Below, piece after piece: positions 36,780-45,199 of a DNA stretch of 64,000 bases. Below the pieces are notes generated by a model that was not told where the DNA came from, did no database searches, and saw nothing but the letters and a program-made list of their open reading frames with translations. This stretch comes from Gonocerus acuteangulatus (taxonomy: Eukaryota; Arthropoda; Insecta; Hemiptera; Coreidae). Within the stretch, counting starts at the first letter, position 1. Every line of letters begins with the position of its first letter. The translations under genes were made by a program, and so were the position numbers. The stretch spans positions 92,716,176 to 92,780,175 of the forward strand of contig OX328124.1 in NCBI GenBank assembly GCA_946811695.1. Reading direction: 5' to 3'.

Positions 36780-37070
36780 GGTGCGTCGATTGGTGGAATC
36801 ATTAGCACCATTGTTTGGGTTCAAGCCAAAATTTACTATTCTATAAATTATATTCGAATGTATTGTTCTTTGCTTATATTTGTATGATTATCACTCTGTG
36901 CCAAAGGTCGTGGATTCGAATCCCACTAGGGGTGGTGACTTTTCTTCTTCTGAAAAAAGAAAAGGCATCAGCCCTATCCTGGCTAGAAAAGGGTGGTAAC
37001 CTGTAGATAACCCGTCCCAAAATTCGTAGTTAATAATAATGGACGTAAAAATTTAAATTATAATATTTGT
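36780..37070 (+). mobile_element. SINE family C copy
   Basis: Contains a B-box-like GGATTCGAATCCC at 36911-36923, the body GGTGGTGACTTTTC...AAAAGAAAAGGCATCAGCC, then GGTAACCTGTAGATAACCCG and the tail AAAATTCGTAGTTAATAATA. The body matches 48140-48250 (minus) and the tail matches 36664-36718 and 52318-52390. A clear A-box is not seen. The start at 36780 (GGGTGCGTCGATTGG) may belong to a diverged SINE-B tail in inverse orientation. Confidence 0.65.
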
Positions 37071-37074
37071 ATGA

Positions 37075-37864
37075 TTACATGGTTTGTATAATTAATTAAT
37101 TAGCTTTGTTCGCACATTGACTTAAAGAGCAAATCACCTTGTTGTGAACTCTCAATAAATGAATAAATATTATAGAGGCCGGTAATAGATAAGTCATAGT
37201 ACATCTTCATGTCTGTTTCCATGAGTTGATCGTACATGAACTAAGAGAAATATCTTATAGCGCGGCTAAATATGTGAGTTCAATTTCGCAGGAATGAAAT
37301 ATTCGCAGTATGAAGCTTCCTTTGTAACTTCATCAAGTGATCAATACGTTTTTCATTATGTACACGAGAGTGTGTAAACACTTGTTAATTCAACAAAGGC
37401 ACTAACAAGCTGAAGGTTTAACTGCAGCCTCTAATTGAGAGAGAGAACAATGTTACAGTTTGCTCTACAAACAAGCCGGTAAAATCCCACCTCACTTTTT
37501 CGTTAGGGTAAAAAACATAGTTACGATTCTAGATTAATTTTAAAACTACGTAAGTATGAATGAGTATTTAATTATATTCAAGAATTATTCAAATAAATAT
37601 ATCCTTTAGATATGACGAGTGAGTAAAAGTCATAAACGGCCAATGAAGTGTATGTTTATAGGAATATGAAGATAAATTTCATTTTCCAACAGGTTATTCT
37701 AATTACGTCTTGGAAAATTAACGCAGATGCTCCTGACGTCCTTTGGGAAAGATACCACGGTTTCTTTTTTCTTTTTTTTTGGATTTGGATCCTATATCGT
37801 ATATAATGGACTTGTACAACCTTTCAGGGTATAAAAAAGTGCATTTCTAAAAGTGATTTCGATT

Positions 37865-37910
<46 letters not shown>

Positions 37911-38460
37911 AAGAATCTGGGTTATTAGTACAAAGGACTAAACGCTGTAAACACAACGTAGTTTGTCTCTTGTTATGTATAGCTACTAAATTTGATGTGC
38001 TTCAAATGTAAAAAAATTCAATTCAGAAGAACAGTGTCGTGTTACCCTGATTTCCTATAACAGTTAAACATGGCTTGTTTAAGAAAGTTTATACTATGAA
38101 CAAGTAAAATTTTACATTCAACGGAACAAAACTAACATTCCCCGAACCGAAGGACCGTTTTCTAGCACTGAGGATTTCCTTTCAACATTCACGCTTCAAA
38201 TTATTTAGAAGAAAATGTATTAGCTTTTCACAGGCTACGATTTCATAGTGCAAAACAGCTTATGTTTTTTATTAAAACATTCTTTCTGTTTTAATTTCTC
38301 AACTCCAAAACTAAATATAATTGTTTTTTCACGATAGGTAACTAAGAAAAATCCTTAGGCGGTCCCTAAGTCGTGCTGATCCAGGTCTTCTACCCTACAG
38401 AAATCAACAACGACAAACGTAGATATCTTAGTTTAGATGATTGTCAAACAATGTTGAATT
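37075..38460. other. No recognisable gene; poly(A) tract 37868-37906
   Basis: AT-rich sequence. The 39-base A-run may be a retroelement tail, but nothing coding precedes it. Confidence 0.45.
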
Positions 38461-38469
38461 CGTATCCGC

Positions 38470-38770
38470 AAATGAAGTTCCAGTTTTTTTTCACTGTTCT
38501 CGAAAACATTTAATGATATCAAGATAAGAAAAATATCTTGATTTTTATCGATTACTCGCGATAAAAATCTATAAAAAGTGTACCAGATAAAAACATAAGA
38601 GTTGCGATTTTTTTGGCCTGAAATTCACCGACGAAACATTGTTCCTTTAGTGGGATTTCACTGGCTAACAACCTTAACTTTTTGTTTTAAACAAGATATT
38701 TTTGTTCTCAAATTCATCAAAATTGGAAAATGTCTGTATTCTGAAAAGCGCTCAATAGCATCAGTCTTCT
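38470..38770 (+). repeat. Dispersed repeat R1, diverged copy
   Basis: Shares the order GCGATTTTTTTGGCCTGAAATTC, AGTGGGATTTCACTGGCTAAC, and CAAATTCATCAAAATTGG with 28870-29000. Confidence 0.55.
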
Positions 38771-39212
38771 GTATCCGTATTTATGGCCGATCTATTTCCT
38801 GTACTAATAACACCAAAGCTATTCATATTGGATATGGACAGTCTAAATCGATTGTGTGGTAATATTTGATTCCTATAACTTAATATTCTCTTTTCGGAAA
38901 TTTCTGGAACAAATTGTGCTCTTTTTAATCAAAAATAAAAATTGTTTGTATTTATTTATTTATAAGATAGCAAAGTTTTTAAACATCTATGATTTTGGAT
39001 CGCTGAATAATTATGTTTTAATTTATAGTAGAGCAGCAACTTGAACAAGGTAAGGAGATTTAATGGTTTGAGGCTCTTTGATAAACTTCATATCAGTCCT
39101 AAGACAAAATTCTATTTCAAATTATTTTTCTTCTCAAATTTCCTTGTCAGTAAGAACATATTTTTTCATTACGTTAATTATTCGAAGAGAGAAAAAAATA
39201 AAATACATATAT
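38771..39212. other. No recognisable gene
   Basis: AT-rich, no supported feature. Confidence 0.45.
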
Positions 39213-39260
39213 TCACAAACATTATAGTCTTCTGGTATTGACAGTGTCACAAACCTCTTT

Positions 39261-39300
39261 GTCGACGTTTCGCTAGTCATACTGCCAGCATCCTCAGGGC
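39261..39300 (-). ncRNA. Hammerhead ribozyme motif, PLE-3 minus arm
   Basis: Minus strand: GCC, CTGAGGA, one base, stem II GCTGG...CTAGC (5 bp, with one G-T pair), GAAA, CGTC, then GAC. Stem III is the palindrome ACGT. Stem I has one mismatch (GCC with GAC), so this copy is probably weaker than its partner. Confidence 0.68.
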
Positions 39301-39486
39301 TCAGGGTGAAAAAAGAAGAAAGGAAATTCAGCCAATCAACGGTCCAGATGGAACATACCAACCAGAATCGAACAAGACTGGAACCGACCAATCAGGTACA
39401 TAGAAGGGCTGACTACGCCCGCGGAAGAATACAAAGACAGATATTTACACCGGTGAACCAGAAGAACAGCCTCATTCTCAGACATA

Positions 39487-39526
39487 GCCCTGAGGAAGCT
39501 GGCAGTATGACTAGCGAAACGTCGGC
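39487..39526 (+). ncRNA. Hammerhead ribozyme motif, PLE-3 plus arm
   Basis: GCC (39487-39489), CTGAGGA (39490-39496), one unpaired A, stem II GCTGG (39498-39502) with CTAGC (39511-39515), GAAA (39516-39519), palindromic ACGT as stem III, cleavage base C39523, and GGC (39524-39526) restoring a fully paired stem I. Confidence 0.75.
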
Positions 39527-39585
39527 AAAGAGGGTTGTGACACGGTCAATACCAGAAGACTATAATAATGTTTGTAATGAATTGG

Positions 39586-40337
39586 ACCGAGGAAGCCGAC
39601 GAGTTAAAAAGACAAAATTGACCTATTTTCGTTGTGCATGGAAACATTTTATAGTCCACGTAATCTTCTTTCATGATATGTAATTAAACCTTGAATTAGA
39701 TTCTTGTTCCAAATTAAAGTAAATATCATTTTCTTAAAATAGCGGTATTATACACTTTTAATCTTCAATTTAACTTAACTCAGTGTTTGAATAGAAGTAA
39801 TTTTCATTACGGATAAGAAATAGAAGGAAGCCGATAAGGCTGAATAAGAGAGAGGCATAAAGGAGCTAACGACATGGTGGAAGCAATAAAAGATGGCCGA
39901 CACAGCTGAGGGTGTGAGGTGTAGAGGATGTTGGTGGTCGTGTTGGCAGCCCTGGACAAAGGCCGGTGGTGGGGGGAATCTGAAGGATGTTCATTACCTT
40001 TGTACCTCTGCCTTGGCTACTCGTTAGGTTACCGCACCTGTTGTATCCTACTTCCTCTCCTTTTTAACCATAGTGCTTCGCCTTTCCACCTTCACTCTAC
40101 AAAAATTTATATCAGGGGTGCTAATGTTTTTTTTTCAAAAAGGCTGCTTTGTTGGTATTCACGTCCGTCTTTTTTTTTTGTAACATATTAAATGCAATAA
40201 CCTTTGGCCCTTTGTGCTTTTTGTACAGACACAGCCGACTCTGGCCTTGACGTTTGAATACAAGTAAAATATAAAATTGAAAATATATATATCTGATATT
40301 ATTCCAAAGATATTTCTATTAATCCTTATGCTGCTGC
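39586..40337. other. No recognisable gene
   Basis: No supported feature. A purine-rich stretch lies at 39820-39970. Confidence 0.45.
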
Positions 40338-40573
40338 GGACTGATATATCAGTCCTTTGGTTGCAGTACTGGGAGTTCTCTGGAGTGATGTTTCAGTCCG
40401 GAGGGAGCAGTGCCGGGAGTGCTACGGACTGATATATCAGTCAGGAGGGAGCAGTGCCCTGGGTGCTACAGAATGATATATCATTCAGGAGAGAGCAGTG
40501 CCCGGTTGCTACGGACTGATATATCAGTTCGGCATCTTTTGCGCTTGGCTGCTACGATCCAATATATCAGTCC
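40338..40573. repeat. 44-bp tandem repeats with palindromic cores
   Basis: Six cores similar to GGACTGATATATCAGTCC are centred at about 40346, 40390, 40434, 40478, 40521 and 40564, a regular 43-44 bp spacing. Inter-core sequence also repeats (GGAGGGAGCAGTGCC, GGTGCTACGG). In unit 4 the palindrome has changed on both sides together (GAATGATATATCATTC). The open frame reading through it is a repeat translation. Confidence 0.9.
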
Positions 40574-41074
40574 TACTATCGCCAACTGTAGGTTGCTTAT
40601 AGAAGGTGAAGTGTCCTTCAAAGCCGATAAGGGCATAGGTCTTCACTTTTGTCACTTAAGCTTCCAACTACTCAGCCTACCTCTACGTATATCTACTCCC
40701 TCCAAGAAAGGAAATTGGTAGTTGGCCAGTGCAAGCTACGAAAAGATAATATTGGTTAAGCTCGACTGTTAACGGAACTTAAGATCAATAGGAGTACAAA
40801 CGTTTCATGAGAATGTCATCCGACCAGGTATTGCAGAAATTTGCCCCGCAGATCTTAACCGCCGGACGCTAACATGGAATGAACAAGACCGACGTAAATA
40901 AAATTAAAAGTAACTAGGCAAACTAGGTTGTCACTAAACACTCGTTGGTCTCTTTACTGGATGTAGAAAACCTTGCCGACTTCACTTAAACTTGCTGCAC
41001 TTACTAATGCTTGTCCAAAGCACTTTGTTTTAGCATAGCTCCAAGTGTATGGATGACCCATACTTAACCAGAGG

Positions 41075-41076
<2 letters not shown>
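40574..41076. other. No recognisable gene
   Basis: Mixed composition, no domain or repeat recognised. Confidence 0.45.

Positions 41077-41132
<56 letters not shown>
41077..41132. repeat. (TA)n at the 3' end of PLE-2
   Basis: About 56 bp of pure TA adjoining the 3' end of the Penelope-like element. Confidence 0.95.
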
Positions 41133-41135
<3 letters not shown>

Positions 41136-41206
41136 TTTTTTATCCTAGTAGGCATGAGGTCATTAAAGCAGTCTTCCCTTTTTTTTTATGCTACTTTATT
41201 TATTGG

Positions 41207-41251
41207 GCCCGACATGTTTCGTGCGTCTTTTCTTCGCACCTCTTCAGGGGC
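41207..41251 (-). ncRNA. Hammerhead ribozyme motif, PLE-2
   Basis: Minus strand: stem I GCCC, core CTGAAGA, one unpaired G, stem II GTGCG-AAGAAAAGA-CGCAC (five perfect pairs), GAAA, palindromic ACATGT as stem III, cleavage base C, and GGGC closing stem I with four pairs. This is the best-formed of the hammerhead motifs in the window. Confidence 0.87.
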
Positions 41252-41598
41252 ACTTCTACAAAAAAATACCATTTTTTTTTTTAACATCACAGAAACCTTT
41301 TTTTATTATATTAAAACTATCAATGTTCCACAAAATGCATTAAAAAAAAATATCATGCTCACTTAAATATTACCCCTACCCTAAATATTGAAATAATTAT
41401 AACTAAATTACATATTTTGATAAAAAGTGTTACGTCCTACCTTGCAAGGAAGTCCTCTCGTTCCCAAGTACTCCCTCTGGAGTCCGGCTTATTACTAACC
41501 CTGTAAGTGGATTGCCAAAATGGCTCTGTCGTTATCTGTCCTTAGTTGTTTTCCTAGTTAAGTCTACTCGTCAAATATTTTTTCAAATTTTTTGGGTA

Positions 41599-43085
41599 TT
41601 AATCTATTATACCATGGAAAATTTGGTGTACATTTTTCAGATCAGTTCTTTTGTTCACTGCTATTTTTGAATTTTTTAAAATATAAATATTTTCTTTTCT
41701 TTTTCTTTTTAGGGTATTTCTTTCTTTATTTAATATTTTGAATTCTTTAAAATTGAAACCGTGTTTTTTTGTTATTGCATGATCCGTCAATGCTGTACAG
41801 TTTTCTTGTGTGTCAATGTTCTTTACGTGTTGTATAATTCTTTTACCTAATAATTGCGCAGATTCCCCAATATAACATTTGTTACAGTCGTTGCAATTGA
41901 TTTTATAAATATTATATTTTGAGCTTGATGCTTTAACCCTGTCTTTAATATTACTAAATACATTGTTTATTGTATGTTTATATTTCCAGCCAATTTTACA
42001 AACATCTTTACATATTGTTTTTATTTTGTTTTCTATAAGAGGATGATAATCGAAAGTAAAGTATTGCTTAATTGGATTTACATCTTTGTCAATATTGTTA
42101 TTTAAAACCAATTGCTTCCTTTTTTGTAAAAATAAGTGATTATTTAACGTGGTTTCTTTTAATCTGCCGTTATTTTTAATGAAAAAATGTTTAATATTAG
42201 TTTGCACCAATAATCTTTGTTTTTTGTTCGATATCTCGGAATTATCATTAGGATCTCTTTTACGCTTATTATTCTGCACCTCCTTTTTTATTACTTCTGT
42301 ATCTGTTTTAAATTTTTTAGATGGCCTTGATTCAATAAAAGTTTTAGAATATTTTCTTTTCATTTTGTTTTGTAAATCATTAAAAAATTCGTCCGGTAAA
42401 TTAAAAAGTTGAGGTTCAAATTTACAATTATCACTATTTTCCGGAAGGTCAATTAATCGTTTTGTATATATTATGTGTTTTTCGGCTCTTTTTATTTCAA
42501 TTTCAATTAAATCCCTAGGGTAATTATTTTCCTTGAACAAATTTCTCAATTGATTTTTTATTTCACTGTAAAATTTAGGAGATGTTCTCCGTAAAGCTGA
42601 TAATGTTCTATTATATAAAAGGTTCTTTTTGAAATTAAAAGGGTGGCTGGAGTAAAAATTAATCATCCTTGTTGAATGATATGTCTTAGGTTTCCATTTA
42701 TACTCTAGGAAATTATTCTCATTTCTAATTATTTCCATATCCAAAAATCCCAAACTCTTATTCACTTCTAACTCTTTTGTAAATTGCAAATTATTGCATT
42801 TATTATTAAACATTTTTAAAAGCTCATCTATGTCATTTTCTTTTACGCATAAAATAAGGTCATCAACGTATCTGTATAAAAACTGTATTTTAATTTTGAC
42901 CTCCGAAATAAGTTCTATAAGAATAGAATTCATAACTATTCCACTAATAGCTATTGAAAGTGGGTTTCCCATCTGTATGCCATAAAGTTGTTTATATAAT
43001 TTATTATTAAATTGAAAATATCCAAATTTGCAACATAAGCGAATTCCTTCGATGAATAATTCTTTATTTTTAATTTTCGTGTGTT
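41599..43085 (-). CDS. PLE-2 reverse transcriptase and GIY-YIG endonuclease, partial but open
   Basis: One uninterrupted frame of about 495 codons. RT motif B is at YKQLYGIQMGNPLSIAISGI and motif C at FLYRYVDDLILCV, followed by LGFLDMEIIRNENNFLEYKW. Motif A is lost to truncation. A basic linker with nuclear-localisation-like runs (PSKKFKTD, NNKRKRDPN, SNKKQRLL) comes next. The nuclease core is SSKYNIYKINCNDCNKCYIG with GKRIIQHV. The frame ends at a stop at 41599-41601. The absence of any stop or frameshift suggests recent insertion. The upstream 75 codons of the longer open frame are microsatellite and flank, not element. Confidence 0.92.
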
Positions 43086-43086
43086 T

Positions 43087-43100
43087 ATATATATATGTAT

Positions 43101-43171
<71 letters not shown>
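43087..43171. repeat. (TA)n at the truncated 5' end of PLE-2
   Basis: About 84 bp of TA with a few TG interruptions towards the element side. Confidence 0.95.
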
Positions 43172-43172
<1 letters not shown>

Positions 43173-44089
43173 TGTATGAAAAAATCAGTATTCTATGCCA
43201 TTGCGTCGTATGCATTCCTACATTACTGAAACAGTGGATTAACAGATGACTAGATCCATTTCTTAAACCGCAAATACACTTTACTGATATCCTCAAGCAT
43301 CTCAATGTTAGTAAATAAGAAAAAGAATATCTACATTGAAGTTTTAAAATAAATTTTACATTTTCACTACTCTCATCAATTTATGAGAGTAGAGAAAACG
43401 GAGGTAGGAATGGTTCACATGGATCTGGATTTAAATTGTGAAAGAAGGAAATGATGTAGAATATTAGGGCTAGGATGACAAAGACCAATATTACAAATTG
43501 TAAAACAAGGACAGCTAGCATGAGATTGAAAATGGCTAAATAGCCGAAAAGTTTAATGTAAAGAAGAAGAGAAAGATAAAGATTGGTTTGAGGTCACGAT
43601 CTATTAAAATGTGTGTTAATTAATAATTACCTCAAATTGTGTTGGTGAAAAAAAATAATAAGAAATATCTTTAGTATAATTAATAGTCTTCCTCCATAGG
43701 AACATAATGACCTACGATGACTTAATGACCGAACTAAGCATGTGGTTACACCTCTGGGATGGACTAATGATGGAATTTCCTAAGCTTAGTTTCAGCTCTC
43801 CAAGGAATCTTCAATTGCTCTTCCCACTAATGCATGAACTTAGACATTCCACTAACGACCAGCTTATCTAATTATATAACAGATAAGTACTATCAACAAT
43901 CAGGGATTTATTTCAATTTTAACGTAATTTATTTCATTCAAGTATAATCAAAAGAAATTTACTTTCTTCAATTAATAACGCCATACTCATTTATTAAATA
44001 ATAGGAAAGTGTGTATTATTAAAACTTTCCATTTTTTAGGAATAGGAAAATTTCTGCAATGAATCTCCTGCCATCTGATTGTTTTTTTT
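43172..44089. other. No recognisable gene; hairpin at 43362-43387
   Basis: A perfect 10-bp hairpin (CTACTCTCAT with ATGAGAGTAG) occurs at 43362-43387. Otherwise unassigned. Confidence 0.45.
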
Positions 44090-44280
44090 GGGGGGGGGGG
44101 GTTAATTTTTTCTAGTATGTGTTTTGTCTATGTACAGTCTGTCAGATCTATCCTGTCGAGTCCGTCGTTCTGTTAGGAAAGGCCACAGGTGGCACAGGTT
44201 GTGATTTGCAGTTGCTACTAAGTATGAACATATCGCCCTTGTTGTGGTGTTCCAATAAATAAATAAATTAAAAAAAAAAA
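44090..44280 (+). other. Probable 3' end of a LINE
   Basis: A non-coding block ending CCAATAAATAAATAAATT and an A-run at about 44270-44280, like a retroelement 3' end. It begins after a G-run at 44090-44100. No coding part. Confidence 0.45.
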
Positions 44281-44663
44281 ATGATTTGCTATCTCTAGAT
44301 AATTCACAAAATGTATTCTTAATCTCCCTTTATTTCTTTTCATGCAATCCAGAAATGAGATTTCCTCCTATCTCAGACTAAATTACATTTACTTAAACAA
44401 GCACATGATCTAAAGAAATAATATCTGAAGATTATGATATAAGAAATAATGCACAATCATACAAATTGACAGATTGAAAATGGCTTATAGCAGAAATGTT
44501 TCTGTAACAAAATTTAAATAACCTAGTGTCTGACATGCCGCACCCTATGTAACTTGAAAATATATGAGGACTGAATAAAGCTGTTAACAACTATCTGCAA
44601 TTATGATTTTATTTTCAGCAATAAAAGCGTCTAGAACTATTTCGATCAATATAAAAATATTAA
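44281..44663. other. No recognisable gene
   Basis: AT-rich, unassigned. Confidence 0.45.
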
Positions 44664-44993
44664 TCTATATACATAACAATCACGTGCCTGTCAGTTTATC
44701 CGTATGTATTCAATTTTATACCAACAGTCACTGTCTAACTAAGGAGCGCTGGCCTTTCTTTTAAAAGAGGTACCTACTCGCAGGCTATGCTGCTGGCCTC
44801 TGTCGGCTGTAATATGAATTCCTGTGGTGCTGGCCTCTGTTGGCTGTTTTACGAGACAGCACTAGACAGATATAAAAAAATTCAACCGTTTGACCGATTT
44901 TGACGTAACTGGGTACGTATACAGGTAGATCTTGATACCGGGGGAGTCATAGGCAGAGAGTAGGTGTAGCGTGGCACACTGGGTAACAGCTAG
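44664..44993 (+). mobile_element. Non-autonomous Helitron-like element
   Basis: Begins with TCTATATACATAACAATCAC after an A, and ends GGGTAACAGCTAG before a T. That fits the 5'-TC...CTRR-3' termini and A/T insertion rule of Helitrons. A weak hairpin (GTGT...ACAC, 44964-44979) lies about 10 bases before the end. The internal block CTGGCCTCTGT-GGCTGT occurs twice (about 44790 and 44830). No replicase/helicase coding. The termini are short, so a chance match is possible. Confidence 0.5.
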
Positions 44994-45002
44994 TCGATAA
45001 TA

Positions 45003-45195
45003 AGTTTAGTGGTCTCGCCGTAGTCCAGTGACTAACGCCAAGAATTCTCGTGCGAGAAAGTGGGGTTCTCTCACTTGTAGGAGGAGCTATGAGCTCGATA
45101 AAAAAAATTCCCTGTTCGGCAATAGATGTTTAGGAAATGTAGGAACCTGTAGATTGCCCGTTGCTAATGGCCTGTGTGCAGAAGTGCCGTTTAAA
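45003..45195 (+). mobile_element. SINE family B copy, diverged
   Basis: The head TCTCGCCGTAGTCCAGTGAC and a B-box-like GGGGTTCTCTCAC correspond to the SINE at 24776-24980. The body shares AACCTGTAGAT-GCCCGT with SINE-C, and the tail GTTGCTAATGGCC...GTGCCGTTTAAA corresponds to the SINE-B tail. Confidence 0.7.
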
Positions 45196-45199
45196 AAAA

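Larger units (their letters stand above)
39213..39585. mobile_element. Penelope-like element 3 termini, inverted pair
   Basis: The arms 39213-39305 (minus) and 39487-39582 (plus) are inverted copies, each with a hammerhead motif and a downstream block GTGACAC-GTCAATACCAGAAGAC. The ~180-bp spacer is not alignable to the arms. No RT or nuclease coding is present. Inverted terminal parts without coding sequence fit the rearranged termini typical of PLEs or a small non-autonomous hammerhead element (retrozyme-like). The plus-strand frame across this region is probably not a gene. Confidence 0.65.
41134..43085 (-). mobile_element. Penelope-like element 2
   Basis: A 1.95 kb PLE in minus orientation, different in sequence from PLE-1. 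It is 5'-truncated within reverse transcriptase at about 43085, where a (TA)n tract begins, and its 3' end meets another (TA)n at 41133. The order is RT, long lysine-rich linker, GIY-YIG nuclease, 3' untranslated region, hammerhead motif, 3' end. It shares with PLE-1 the 3' end pattern of a CTTCCC block, an AATAAAG block and the ribozyme in the same order. Confidence 0.92.

Noticed and set aside
36815..37006. 63-codon open frame
   Set aside because: Runs across SINE-C; B-box and body account for the sequence.
40410..40721. 103-codon open frame
   Set aside because: It is a translation of the 44-bp tandem array.
42149..42985. Plus-strand open frames within PLE-2
   Set aside because: Antisense shadows of the minus-strand PLE coding frame.
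43090..43305. Amino-terminal ~75 codons of the long frame containing PLE-2
   Set aside because: They read through flanking DNA and (TA)n; PLE homology starts only after the microsatellite.
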